This document shows positions 1-8,124 of a DNA stretch of 64,000 nt, piece after piece. Made by a program: the position numbers and the translations under genes. The number at the start of each line of letters is the position of its first letter. Within the stretch, counting starts at the first letter, position 1. Under the pieces are notes generated by a model. The model saw nothing but the letters and a program-made list of their open reading frames with translations, ran no database searches and was not told the origin of the DNA. Origin of the DNA: Idiomarina fontislapidosi (GTDB lineage: Bacteria; Pseudomonadota; Gammaproteobacteria; Enterobacterales; Alteromonadaceae); assembly GCF_003226255.1 (NCBI RefSeq), contig NZ_QJST01000010.1:32421-96420 (forward strand). The letters are read 5' to 3'.

Positions 1-166
1 GACCATCTTTTGTGAATACCTGCATGGGGGTTTGCAGTTTCACTTCTCTTAATGTTTCGACACTCGGCAGTTCAGGCTTTACATAAAGATAAAGCCCGCC
101 CACAGCCAGTATTCCCAATACGCCCAAGATGGCGGCTATCCATGCGAATCGCTTTAAAAACCTCAA
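1..166 (-). CDS. mrcA: Penicillin-binding protein 1A, N-terminal fragment
   Basis: Only the first 55 or so codons of this leftward gene are inside the window; the rest lies off the left edge. The translation has a short basic N-terminus, one hydrophobic segment (about residues 9-26) and then LPSVETLREVKLQTPMQVF, which closely follows the start of E. coli PBP1A just outside its membrane anchor. PBP1A is a bifunctional glycosyltransferase/transpeptidase anchored in the inner membrane that builds peptidoglycan. The start is a TTG at 164-166; an in-frame stop lies just upstream and no ATG occurs in frame nearby, with GGGGTAA as a possible ribosome binding site. It is divergent from a hof/com operon, as in E. 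coli and Haemophilus, which supports the call. Confidence 0.85.
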   Translation of the reverse strand, partial: MRFLKRFAWIAAILGVLGILAVGGLYLYVKPELPSVETLREVKLQTPMQVFTKDG

Positions 167-306
167 AAAATTACCCCGTTACTGTGACGTTGTTGAATAT
201 CTGACACATCTGTTCGACCAACTATTATGGCTGATTTTTAAACTAAACACTACGCTTGCAGCCGTTAACACAATACAAAATTTGACTGCATTAATGGCCC
301 ATATTC

Positions 307-1020
307 ATGAAAGCTGTACTAACTGCTGCATTAATCGATAACGACCACACCTCGTTACTTTCGCTCAAGCTTAAACGAGGACAATTCGTGCCAAATGAGC
401 GCGCTGATAAACCCATTTCTCAGGTTAACTGGCATCGTTATAGAGCGCGTCTTTGCCTTGTCATACCAAGCCAGTTTGTTCATCTAAACTATTCACCCAA
501 TGCGGCTCTTAAACAACAGCAAGTATCTCCGCTGTATCAAGATTCGCTTGCTTTGCCTGGGTCAGGTTCTCTGCGGGTCACAGGTCACGAGGAGGCGATA
601 GAACGGCTCACTCAACAGCTACCTGTCACCGCACAAGTACTCGAACCTGCTGCTCAGGCGTGGGTACGTTACAGTAATTATATACTGCCTTCTTTACTCC
701 CTTACACCGAGTCGAAGCGTGCAATCACGGAGTGGGTGATCCTTTGCAAGGAACAAACCCTTTATATTCTGCTACGAGTAGAGCATGGGGTTCTAGTGTC
801 TTTACACTCGCTTTCACGTATAGATGCCATTCGTTTGGAACCCCTACCCGCGATGATACTTAGCTACTTATCGTCTAGCGAGGATAGCCTGGCTAAGGCA
901 TGCCTTGCGCAGTTTAACGGTGTTTGGGTAAACATCAATTCAACGAACCAAAGTGAGCACTCCTCATGTTCGCTTCTGTTCGGCGCTGCTTTACGAGGCT
1001 TTTTCCCTTGGCATGGATAA
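307..1020 (+). CDS. hofM: PilM/HofM (ComA)-like competence pilus assembly protein
   Basis: This 237-residue protein is very diverged and is assigned mainly by position: first gene of a four-gene set between mrcA and aroK, the place of E. coli hofM and Haemophilus comA. PilM proteins are actin-like cytoplasmic ATP-binding proteins that dock on the N-terminal tail of PilN. The sequence has no signal peptide or membrane segment. Its C-terminus (FGAALRGFF) resembles the GLALRG tail typical of PilM-type proteins. It is shorter than pilus-type PilM (about 350 residues) and close to HofM (about 260). It overlaps the next gene, so translation is probably coupled. No strong ribosome binding site precedes the ATG. 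Family membership is inferred; nucleotide-binding motifs are not clear. Confidence 0.65.
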   Translation: MKAVLTAALIDNDHTSLLSLKLKRGQFVPNERADKPISQVNWHRYRARLCLVIPSQFVHLNYSPNAALKQQQVSPLYQDSLALPGSGSLRVTGHEEAIERLTQQLPVTAQVLEPAAQAWVRYSNYILPSLLPYTESKRAITEWVILCKEQTLYILLRVEHGVLVSLHSLSRIDAIRLEPLPAMILSYLSSSEDSLAKACLAQFNGVWVNINSTNQSEHSSCSLLFGAALRGFFPWHG

Positions 1021-1490
1021 ACCTTGCCGACTGGCAACGCGCTCAAAACCAGCTTTGCTGGCGACAGCGACGCAGAACGCTCTATGCGTTAGGCCTGTTA
1101 AACTTTGCGTGCACCCTGATAGTGAGTTTACCTTTATTTCTGCAACTGTTTGCTAAGGATCTTGACCAAACTCAATTAAAGGTCAAGCAGTGGTATCAAA
1201 CCCGGCAAAGTGTGTTATCCCAAGCAACGCAAACTCAAGAAGCTGCGTTGCGCAACCAGCGCCAAGTACAGCACTTGAGTCAGCTCGTTTCTCTCGAAGA
1301 AACCAGCTTATCAGGGTTCAGGCTTAAGCAAGCGCGCTGGACCGCAAGTCAGCTTTCATTATTTGGCGACTACACAAACACCGAAATGCTTGCACATTTG
1401 GTTGAGTCGTTGCGGATAGAAGGTCAGCAGAGTGTTCAGCTGCAGTTGCAACCGCAGCGCCGTGCGCAATTAGATGTGTTTAAACCATGA
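1008..1490 (+). CDS. hofN: PilN/HofN (ComB)-like inner-membrane assembly protein
   Basis: PilN-type bitopic protein of the type IV pilus or DNA-uptake alignment complex; its cytoplasmic tail binds PilM and its periplasmic coiled-coil part pairs with PilO. I place the start at TTG 1008, preceded by GAGG at a suitable distance, because it gives the N-terminus MAWINLADWQRAQ, which matches the canonical PilN/HofN opening (INLLPWR-type). An ATG at 966 in the same frame would add 14 residues and overlap hofM by 55 bases. A membrane segment follows (LYALGLLNFACTLIVSLPLFL) and then a Gln-rich helical region. The length of about 160 residues resembles E. coli HofN (about 180). It overlaps the next gene by four bases. 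Confidence 0.7.
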   Translation: MAWINLADWQRAQNQLCWRQRRRTLYALGLLNFACTLIVSLPLFLQLFAKDLDQTQLKVKQWYQTRQSVLSQATQTQEAALRNQRQVQHLSQLVSLEETSLSGFRLKQARWTASQLSLFGDYTNTEMLAHLVESLRIEGQQSVQLQLQPQRRAQLDVFKP

Positions 1491-2272
1491 AACACACATT
1501 CATTAACCCAACCATACTTTACTACGTGTCGTTGTGGCTCATGCTATGCGTGAGTCCTACCATTTTGCTAATAACTTCGTGGCTTTTAGATAATCAACAC
1601 AGTAAAGCAGGAAAAATAATTCATGAACTGGTTGAAGAGATCACCTCTCTGCAGGACTCTCTGTCTTCTACAACTGAACTCACAAGTAGTGTTATATCGA
1701 CCTCAGATTGGCTCGCTCACACTCTAAAAATTGCACAACGACACACAGTGAAGCAACAGTTGCCTTTTGTATCGGATTCTCAACTCCGGCTTCAATTGAA
1801 TGGAACACCTGAGCAATTACATCAATGGATAACTGAATCCTTTCATTACTGGCCATCAAATCAGTTACATCCATTAGTTATTTCTAGCGTTGCCTATCAT
1901 CGACTCAATAATGACGATGCCGAACTGTCGCTTGATTTTATTGAATCAGGACCCGCATTTGCTGCTCTGGACATTCCCGTCCCCGCGTCAAAGGGTGCGT
2001 GTGAGTTAAAGGGCCGAGGACAACCCTTGGGCGCTTGGCACGACCATAAACTCGTGGCGACGTTGGCGACCGATGACACCTTTTTTGCATATTTTCAAAA
2101 CGCAGATGGTGGCTGGATTGTGGCAACGTCAGGCGACTACTTCCAATCACCAACCACCCTTATTACTGAAATTACTCGTGAGTCCGTCGCGTTTAAACAA
2201 CTGGAGTACTTTCCGTGTGCAATTACAACATTCCAAAGCACAGTCAAGCGTGCAAACGATCCGACGTTTTAG
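1487..2272 (+). CDS. Fused PilO-PilP (HofO-HofP)-like protein
   Basis: This 261-residue protein appears to join two assembly proteins that are usually separate. Residues about 9-34 form one membrane segment, followed by a periplasmic helical part (about 35-155) placed and sized like HofO/PilO. From about residue 180 on, a stretch with LVATLATDD, FAYFQNADGGWIV, SGDYFQSPTTLITEIT and a following FKQLEYF follows the pattern of the PilP beta domain, which contacts the secretin. Canonical PilP is a lipoprotein; here the lipobox is absent because the domain is tethered through the PilO membrane helix. The gene lies exactly where hofO and hofP lie in E. coli. It starts in a four-base overlap with hofN and overlaps hofQ by 58 bases. 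The fusion is my reading of the sequence; each half is only weakly conserved. Confidence 0.6.
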   Translation: MKHTFINPTILYYVSLWLMLCVSPTILLITSWLLDNQHSKAGKIIHELVEEITSLQDSLSSTTELTSSVISTSDWLAHTLKIAQRHTVKQQLPFVSDSQLRLQLNGTPEQLHQWITESFHYWPSNQLHPLVISSVAYHRLNNDDAELSLDFIESGPAFAALDIPVPASKGACELKGRGQPLGAWHDHKLVATLATDDTFFAYFQNADGGWIVATSGDYFQSPTTLITEITRESVAFKQLEYFPCAITTFQSTVKRANDPTF

Positions 2273-3513
2273 GCTGGATTTATTTCGTGCTGATTTACAC
2301 GTTGTGCTTTTTGCTGCCGACAATCGCCACGGCAAGCGATAAGCCTAATATTACATTGACGCTGAAGGATGTCGATTTAGTCACTGCCTTTGAAATAATT
2401 GCCGACAAAATCGAGCTTAACCTTATCGCTGATAAAGCCATACAGGAGACGGTCAGTTTGTCTGTCAGTGATGTCGATGCACTTGAGTTACTGCATCAAC
2501 TTGCCGAAAGCTATGGTTTGACAATACGCATGAATAACAACCTAGTACGCGTCACACGAGCAACATCGACCCAGTCTGAAGTAGAGGCAACACAACAAGC
2601 GGCGCTGCCTCACCTAATACCCCTCAATCATGCGAAGGCAGAGGATATCGCCCAGCTTCTTTCAGAAAACGAGCAGCGTTTGCTTTCAAAACAAGGCGCA
2701 GTTTCGATTGATGCGCGAACCAATACGCTGATTTTGAAAGAGTCTCCCGCTTACATGGAAGGCATTAAACAATTAATCGCGCAACTTGATGTACCGGTCA
2801 AGCAAGTCATGATCGAGGCGCGTATGGTCACTATGAAAAGTAATGCCATTGAGCAATTCGGTGTTCGTTGGGGCGACCTGACGACTCTTCGAGAAGCGGG
2901 AAACAGCACACAGATCATTGAGGGCATGCGTGTTGACTTACCCTCCGTTCCTGCCGCGGGACGCTTTAAAGTAAATGTCGGCAAACTCTCCGATGGCTTA
3001 TTGCTCGATCTCGAACTCTCAGCGATGGAACAAGATAATCAAGCAGACATTATCGCGAAGCCAAAGATTTTCACCTCTAACCAACAACCGGCTTATATCG
3101 AGCAAGGCACCGAAATTCCGTATGTCGAGAGCGCTGCCTCGGGCGCTACCGCTGTGAAATTCAAAAAGGCGGTCATGGGATTGAGGGTCACTCCACAAAT
3201 CACATCGAACGACTATGTAATGCTTGATTTGACCATTACACAAAATACCCGTGGCGATACCGTATCAACGCCAACAGGCCCCGCAGTGGCTATCGATACT
3301 CAAGAGATGGCGACTCGTGTGTTAGTAAAAAGTGGCGAAACGATTGTACTGGGTGGAATTTTTCAGCAATATGAGTTGAAGGATGATACAAGTGTCCCCA
3401 TATTGTCCTCGTTGCCGCTTGTCGGTAATCTTTTTAAAAATCAGCGTGAACAATCAGAAAAACGTGAACTGGTTATTTTCGTTACACCCACGCTGTTAAG
3501 TGAATCGGAATAA
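2215..3513 (+). CDS. hofQ: Secretin HofQ/ComE-type, DNA uptake outer-membrane channel
   Basis: Secretin subunit forming the outer-membrane channel for DNA uptake or a type IV pilus-like filament. It starts at GTG 2215 with GGAG eight bases upstream, inside the end of the preceding gene. A signal peptide spans about residues 20-40, ending ATA before SDKP. Then come an STN-like domain (ITLTLKDVDLVTAFEIIAD), a secretin N domain (LNHAKAEDIAQLL, DARTNTLIL) and the beta domain (VMIEARMV, ETIVLGGIF, VPILSSLPLVGNLF, ELVIFVTPTLL). At 432 residues it has the size of E. coli HofQ (about 412) and lacks the AMIN domains that make pilus PilQ about 700 residues long. It is the last gene of the operon; a promoter-like sequence lies between it and aroK. 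Confidence 0.9.
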   Translation: MCNYNIPKHSQACKRSDVLGWIYFVLIYTLCFLLPTIATASDKPNITLTLKDVDLVTAFEIIADKIELNLIADKAIQETVSLSVSDVDALELLHQLAESYGLTIRMNNNLVRVTRATSTQSEVEATQQAALPHLIPLNHAKAEDIAQLLSENEQRLLSKQGAVSIDARTNTLILKESPAYMEGIKQLIAQLDVPVKQVMIEARMVTMKSNAIEQFGVRWGDLTTLREAGNSTQIIEGMRVDLPSVPAAGRFKVNVGKLSDGLLLDLELSAMEQDNQADIIAKPKIFTSNQQPAYIEQGTEIPYVESAASGATAVKFKKAVMGLRVTPQITSNDYVMLDLTITQNTRGDTVSTPTGPAVAIDTQEMATRVLVKSGETIVLGGIFQQYELKDDTSVPILSSLPLVGNLFKNQREQSEKRELVIFVTPTLLSESE

Positions 3514-3515
3514 AT

Positions 3516-3544
3516 TTGCTAAAATGCAATCTAATTGAGATAAT
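3516..3544 (+). promoter_or_regulatory. Candidate sigma70 promoter for aroK-aroB
   Basis: A TTGCTA hexamer (3516-3521) and a GATAAT hexamer (3539-3544) are separated by exactly 17 bases, in the 119-base gap between hofQ and aroK. Four of six and five of six positions match the consensus. The predicted transcript would carry about 80 bases of leader before the aroK ATG at 3633. This is a pattern match only. Confidence 0.45.
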
Positions 3545-3632
3545 CCCGCTTCTTTTCGTTGAGTTGGGGGACGTCTCCAGACACTCCGGATTCGTGATTT
3601 ACAGCTAATTTAACAGTGATGTAAGCAGGAAT

Positions 3633-4163
3633 ATGGCTGAGAAACGTAATATTTTTCTTGTCGGCCCAATGGGCGCCGGCAAAAGTACGATTGGTCGTCA
3701 AATTGCCAGACAACTTCATTTAGATTTCTACGATTCAGATACAGAAATTGAACGACGCACCGGCGCTGACATCAGCTGGGTTTTTGAGCTGGAAGGTGAA
3801 GAAGGCTTCCGAGTGCGGGAAGAAAAAGTCATTGAAGAACTGACTGAGCATATGGGCATTGTTTTAGCGACAGGTGGTGGTTCGGTCATGAGCAAAGAAA
3901 GCCGTAACCGTCTTTCTGCTCGTGGCGTTGTCGTGTATTTAGAAACGACCATCGATAAACAATTGGCTCGTACACAACGCGACAAGCGTCGTCCTCTTAT
4001 TGCCGAGGCAGACGATCCGCGTAAGGTGCTTGAAGAGTTGGCTGAAGTACGCAACCCGCTGTACGAAGAGATAGCGGATATTGTGGTACGCACTGACGAA
4101 CAAAGTGCCAAAGTCGTCGTGAACGAGATTATTGAACAACTTGGGGTTAACGGTTTAGGTTAA
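3633..4163 (+). CDS. aroK: Shikimate kinase I
   Basis: Phosphorylates shikimate to shikimate 3-phosphate with ATP in the cytoplasm, the fifth step of the chorismate (aromatic amino acid) pathway. The 176-residue length is typical. The Walker A loop GPMGAGKST is at residues 11-19, the substrate-binding DSDTEIERR follows at about 34-42, and the conserved ATGGGSVM and the lid region RDKRRPL are present. An AGGA precedes the ATG closely. The stop is 20 bases before aroB, so the two pathway enzymes are almost certainly co-transcribed, as in E. coli. Confidence 0.97.
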   Translation: MAEKRNIFLVGPMGAGKSTIGRQIARQLHLDFYDSDTEIERRTGADISWVFELEGEEGFRVREEKVIEELTEHMGIVLATGGGSVMSKESRNRLSARGVVVYLETTIDKQLARTQRDKRRPLIAEADDPRKVLEELAEVRNPLYEEIADIVVRTDEQSAKVVVNEIIEQLGVNGLG

Positions 4164-4183
4164 CCTCTTTGGGGAGCTGTGTT

Positions 4184-5254
4184 ATGACCAATGTACATGT
4201 TGAGTTGGGCGAACGCAGCTACCACATTCATATTGCCGCCGATAATCTACGCCAACTTAAGACGCTGCTACCTGACTTAAACAAAAATGTGTTCGTGCTA
4301 AGCAACCCGACTGTCGCTAAACACTATTTTGCGCAGGTCGAAGAAGCTCTTGTCGAGCACCACCTCGTATTGTTTGAGATGGACGATGGTGAGCAGTACA
4401 AAAGTCTGTCTTCGTTTGAAGCAATTACCAATAAACTGATTGCCGAAGGATTTAGCCGAGATTGCGCCATCGTTGCTTTAGGTGGCGGAGTGGTAGGCGA
4501 CTTAGCGGGCTTTGTTGCTGCAACCTATCATCGTGGCGTGGACTTCTATCAAATCCCCACAACGCTACTTTCTCAAGTTGACTCATCGGTTGGCGGTAAA
4601 ACAGCGATCAATCATCCACAAGGCAAAAACCTCATTGGTGCGTTTTATCAACCCAAAGCCGTTGTCATCGATCTGAATTGTTTAGCGACCTTGACTGAAC
4701 GCGACTACCGCAGTGGTCTGGCGGAAATCGTAAAGTACGGCATCATTTATGACGCCGACTTCTTTCAATGGCTCGAACAACACGCCGATGCACTGTCAAA
4801 GCGAAGCGAATCAGCGCTGCAATACGCTATTCAGCGCAGCTGCGAAATTAAAGCAGAAATTGTTGCTAAAGACGAACGTGAGTCAGGTATTCGTGCGTGG
4901 CTAAATTTAGGGCACACCTTTGGTCACGCAATTGAAGCGGCGACTGAATACGGTGACTGGACACACGGCGAGGCTGTTGCAGCTGGCACTATTATTGCAT
5001 CTAAGCTATCAGAGAAAACACAGCGGATGTCTTCGTCAGATTTCCGTCGCGTGCTAAACCTGATGTCAACGTTACAGTTGCCAACGCAAGCGCCTAACAT
5101 GGCTTTTGCAGACTGGCTTAGCTACATGAAGCGCGATAAAAAAGTTAAAGATAATCGAATTAACTTTGTGCTACCGCTCGGCCTTGGTAAGGCGGAAGTC
5201 ACTAACAACCTAACTGACGAGGAGCTAGCCGCTGTGCTGACTGAATGTTGCTAG
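4184..5254 (+). CDS. aroB: 3-dehydroquinate synthase
   Basis: Converts DAHP to 3-dehydroquinate, the second step of chorismate synthesis, using NAD and a divalent metal. I start at ATG 4184 because GGGGAG lies 7-13 bases upstream and the protein then begins MTNVHVELGERSYHI, which aligns with E. coli AroB; an in-frame start at 4169 would add five unsupported residues. The length is 356 residues. Visible motifs are the NAD-binding GGGVVGDLAGFVAATYHRG, the catalytic region PTTLLSQVDSSVGGKTAIN and the metal-binding LNLGHTFGHAIE. It lies directly after aroK and before damX. Confidence 0.97.
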   Translation: MTNVHVELGERSYHIHIAADNLRQLKTLLPDLNKNVFVLSNPTVAKHYFAQVEEALVEHHLVLFEMDDGEQYKSLSSFEAITNKLIAEGFSRDCAIVALGGGVVGDLAGFVAATYHRGVDFYQIPTTLLSQVDSSVGGKTAINHPQGKNLIGAFYQPKAVVIDLNCLATLTERDYRSGLAEIVKYGIIYDADFFQWLEQHADALSKRSESALQYAIQRSCEIKAEIVAKDERESGIRAWLNLGHTFGHAIEAATEYGDWTHGEAVAAGTIIASKLSEKTQRMSSSDFRRVLNLMSTLQLPTQAPNMAFADWLSYMKRDKKVKDNRINFVLPLGLGKAEVTNNLTDEELAAVLTECC

Positions 5255-5278
5255 AACGCATCACATAGGAAGCATATT

Positions 5279-6745
5279 ATGCCGGCTAACGCCTACTCAT
5301 CACATATCGTCGCAGCACCTGTTAAATCCAAGCCTTCACAACAGGCGGTGATTGATCGCTTGCATGAACACTGTCAACACAGTGACACCTTGGTGCTACT
5401 GCACGGTCCCCAAGGTAGCGGTAAATCAACTATCAGTGAGTTATTTGTTGAGCAAGCCTCTAATTATGCCGAGTGCGCTTGGGTGCAAGTTTCAGAACGT
5501 TCATCGGTAGAACGTTTGCGAGCGCAAATTCTTAATCAACTTTTTGGTACCATCAGCTTAAATGATGAAACCCTAAGTCGTGAAATACAGCGCCAGCGCC
5601 CGCTGAATCATGCGGTGATTGTGATCGATAACGGTGAACTGATGCCGGACACCTTTTTGGCTGAGTGTGTCAACACGGTCAACCAACTCTGTGCACTAGG
5701 ACAGCGCGTAAGCATCGTCATTTCTGCCGAGTCGCGTTGGGTTTTTCAGCAAACACCACCACCGCAATTACGTGTAAAGCGACCCGAATTAGTTGAGATT
5801 CCTCCATTAGGTAAAGAAGAGCAGATGCGCTTTATTCAGGCACTCTTACCCGAACGCCAACGCGCACTTTGGAACCTCGATAAAATTCAGCAATTTTTAG
5901 CCACTATCAATGGCTACCCCGGCGAAATTCAGCAGCGTTTGCAGTTGAAGCTGATGACCCAGTCACAGCGTTACGCTGAGCCTGAAGAGGTCGATCACGA
6001 CAGTTTTTCGAGTCAATTAGCCCATGAAGAGGATAATCTTGAATCGGCGTCGCCGAAAGGCAATGTGCCTATCGTTAAAATTCTCGCAGCGAGTATCACG
6101 TTAGCCTTAGCGGGCTTAGCGGCATTAAACTACCAAGCGATTCTCGACTATTTTAGTCCTCAGGAGGATGCAACTTCAACGGTGGTAACGGCGCCTGAAA
6201 AAGACACTAGCCCGGCAGAGGACACAGCAAGCAAGACCGTACAGCAGGAGCTCCCACGCTTTGAGCCAATTCAGTCAAATCAGTTTGAAATGTTACCGGC
6301 CGAGCTAGCAACGTCCTATCGCGAGGCGCTGCACTCCCTTAACCGCGTAGCCGCATCAGAGAGCGATCCGCGTGAGGTCGAGCTTCAGCTGATTAACGAT
6401 AAACGCTCCTTACAAGAAGCGGAGCCGCCCACACACGCTCATTCGTTGACTGACCGTCAATGGGTGGCGCAACAGCCGCCTCAAAATTATGCCGTACAGC
6501 TCACAATTGCTAGCGATAAACCAACCTTGATGGAATTCATAACGCGGAACGAGCTCACCCAACAAGCACGTATTTATCAACGTCAAAAAGATAACAGCTT
6601 TGTCGTTATCTTAGGGAGCCACAACACGATTGACGCGGCGCGTGCAGAGGCGGCCGCACTACCAGACGCTTTAAGGGCTTTAGGTCCTTGGGCTAAATCT
6701 TATGCTGTGATTCAACAGGAACAAGGGCAGGCAAGCGGAGAGTAA
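5279..6745 (+). CDS. damX: DamX-type SPOR protein with N-terminal ATPase domain
   Basis: Inner-membrane cell-division protein. Residues about 20-230 form an ExeA/GspA-like AAA ATPase (Walker A GPQGSGKST at 43-51, Walker B-like HAVIVIDN). One membrane segment (about 265-285, ILAASITLALAGLAAL) follows, then a low-complexity periplasmic linker and a C-terminal SPOR domain (about 400-480, beginning YAVQLTIASDK). SPOR domains bind denuded peptidoglycan glycans at the division septum. E. coli DamX (428 residues) is shorter; the ATPase version is common in Vibrio and Shewanella relatives. The gene sits 25 bases after aroB and upstream of dam, the order that gave it its name. Confidence 0.88.
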   Translation: MPANAYSSHIVAAPVKSKPSQQAVIDRLHEHCQHSDTLVLLHGPQGSGKSTISELFVEQASNYAECAWVQVSERSSVERLRAQILNQLFGTISLNDETLSREIQRQRPLNHAVIVIDNGELMPDTFLAECVNTVNQLCALGQRVSIVISAESRWVFQQTPPPQLRVKRPELVEIPPLGKEEQMRFIQALLPERQRALWNLDKIQQFLATINGYPGEIQQRLQLKLMTQSQRYAEPEEVDHDSFSSQLAHEEDNLESASPKGNVPIVKILAASITLALAGLAALNYQAILDYFSPQEDATSTVVTAPEKDTSPAEDTASKTVQQELPRFEPIQSNQFEMLPAELATSYREALHSLNRVAASESDPREVELQLINDKRSLQEAEPPTHAHSLTDRQWVAQQPPQNYAVQLTIASDKPTLMEFITRNELTQQARIYQRQKDNSFVVILGSHNTIDAARAEAAALPDALRALGPWAKSYAVIQQEQGQASGE

Positions 6746-6774
6746 TTTTCATATGTTTGGCTTTCGGGTACACT
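6746..6774 (+). promoter_or_regulatory. Weak promoter candidate upstream of dam
   Basis: TTTTCA (6746-6751) and TACACT (6769-6774) are 17 bases apart in the 57-base gap between damX and dam. Each matches four of six consensus bases. dam may simply be read through from the aroK operon, so this is tentative. Confidence 0.25.
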
Positions 6775-6802
6775 AGTCTTTCAATCCACCAAAGGCCGGC
6801 TA

Positions 6803-7672
6803 ATGAAACGAAATCGGGCATTTTTAAAATGGGCAGGAGGCAAGTACGGCCTGGTTGAGCCCATCAAGGCGTGTTTGCCCGAGGGGCGTAAGTTAATTGA
6901 GCCTTTTGTTGGTGCAGGTTCAGTATTTCTGAACACTGATTATGACCGTTATTTACTTAACGACATCAACCCCGATCTCATCACACTGTACCAGTTTGTG
7001 AAGCGCCGCCCGAAAACATTTATAACCGATGCGCAGCGATTTTTTACACCGCGTAATAATCAGCAAGACGCCTATTACGCGCTCAGAAAGTCATTTAATG
7101 AGAGTAATGACCCGTATTACCGTTCGCTACTGTTCTTATACTTGAACCGACACGGCTATAACGGCCTATGTCGCTATAATAGCCGCGGTATATTTAACGT
7201 CCCATTTGGCGACTATCGTAAGCCTTACTTTCCAGAGGCAGAAATAGAAGTTTTTGCAGAAAAAGCAAAGCGTGCTAAGTTCGTCTGCAGCTCTTTTGAA
7301 CAAGTGTTCAGGAGAGCGAGGAAAGGCGATGTTATATACTGTGACCCGCCCTATGCACCACTTGTACAAGCGAGCAACTTTACCAGTTATGCGACAGGTG
7401 GATTCAGTTTAGATGAGCAAAGTGAATTAGCTCGACACGCATTACGGGCAGCTTGTAAACGGCAGATTCCTGTACTAATAAGTAATCACGATACGCCGTT
7501 AACACGCGCATTGTACGAGCAGGCAAAAATCAGTAGTCTGAAGGTTGCTCGTAATATTAGCCAAAAAGGTGACGCACGCAAACCCGTCGCAGAACTTTTG
7601 GCACTGTTCTCCCACGAACATCAACGTAATGTGATTCCAATTAAACGTGACATTAAAAAAGTAGGGACATGA
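6803..7672 (+). CDS. dam: DNA adenine methyltransferase Dam
   Basis: Methylates adenine N6 in GATC using S-adenosylmethionine, for mismatch-repair strand discrimination and replication timing. The 289-residue protein has motif I FLKWAGGKYGL (7-17), the SAM loop EPFVGAGSVF (33-42) and the catalytic DPPY (181-184), in the order of alpha-class N6 methyltransferases. AAAGG lies about eight bases before the ATG. It is the first of five genes (dam to 10479) joined by one- or four-base overlaps, implying translational coupling of methylation, acetyltransferase, rRNA methylation and redox genes. Confidence 0.96.
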   Translation: MKRNRAFLKWAGGKYGLVEPIKACLPEGRKLIEPFVGAGSVFLNTDYDRYLLNDINPDLITLYQFVKRRPKTFITDAQRFFTPRNNQQDAYYALRKSFNESNDPYYRSLLFLYLNRHGYNGLCRYNSRGIFNVPFGDYRKPYFPEAEIEVFAEKAKRAKFVCSSFEQVFRRARKGDVIYCDPPYAPLVQASNFTSYATGGFSLDEQSELARHALRAACKRQIPVLISNHDTPLTRALYEQAKISSLKVARNISQKGDARKPVAELLALFSHEHQRNVIPIKRDIKKVGT

Positions 7673-8124
7673 ACTGGTTTTTAAGAACTTTTGACGAATT
7701 AAACACCCATCAGCTCTATGAAATTCTAAATATCCGCCAAGACGTTTTTGTTGTAGAACAAAACTGTCCATATTTAGACGCTGATGGTACTGACTTCGAC
7801 GCTGAGCACCTTTTTGCACGCAATGAAAGTGGTAAGATGGTCGCTTATGCACGTATATTCAAAGCATCACAAGGTTGCTCGCCCTCAAAAATTGGTCGGG
7901 TACTGACCACCGCCGACGCCCGACGTTTAGGTTTGGGGCGAGAGCTCATGCAACGCGCCATCGACTACCTTGACTCACGTGCCCCTGATAACCCGATTCA
8001 AGTGCAAGCGCAGACTTACTTGAGAGATTTTTACCAATCGTTCGGATTTGAAGCCATTAGTGAAGACTATCTTGAAGATGATATTCCACACGTTGATATG
8101 CAACGAGCTGCGAAGCATTCATGA
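7669..8124 (+). CDS. elaA: ElaA-like GNAT acetyltransferase
   Basis: A 151-residue GNAT-fold N-acetyltransferase of the ElaA type, cytoplasmic; its substrate is not established. It has the ElaA N-terminal signature YEILNIRQDVFVVEQNCPY followed by a DAEHLFAR strand. The acetyl-CoA loop region is KIGRVLTTADARRLGLGREL (about residues 83-102) and the C-terminal part carries FYQSFGFEA. Its ATG overlaps the dam stop by four bases and its stop overlaps rsmJ by four bases. Confidence 0.88.
   Translation: MNWFLRTFDELNTHQLYEILNIRQDVFVVEQNCPYLDADGTDFDAEHLFARNESGKMVAYARIFKASQGCSPSKIGRVLTTADARRLGLGRELMQRAIDYLDSRAPDNPIQVQAQTYLRDFYQSFGFEAISEDYLEDDIPHVDMQRAAKHS

Noticed and set aside
181..306. A CRP or competence-type (CRP-S) operator before hofM
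   Set aside because: TGTGAC occurs near 184, but no matching second half at the proper distance was found.
129..341. A 70-codon open frame on the plus strand before hofM
   Set aside because: It runs antisense to the PBP1A start and then overlaps hofM; it has no ribosome binding site and no recognisable protein features.
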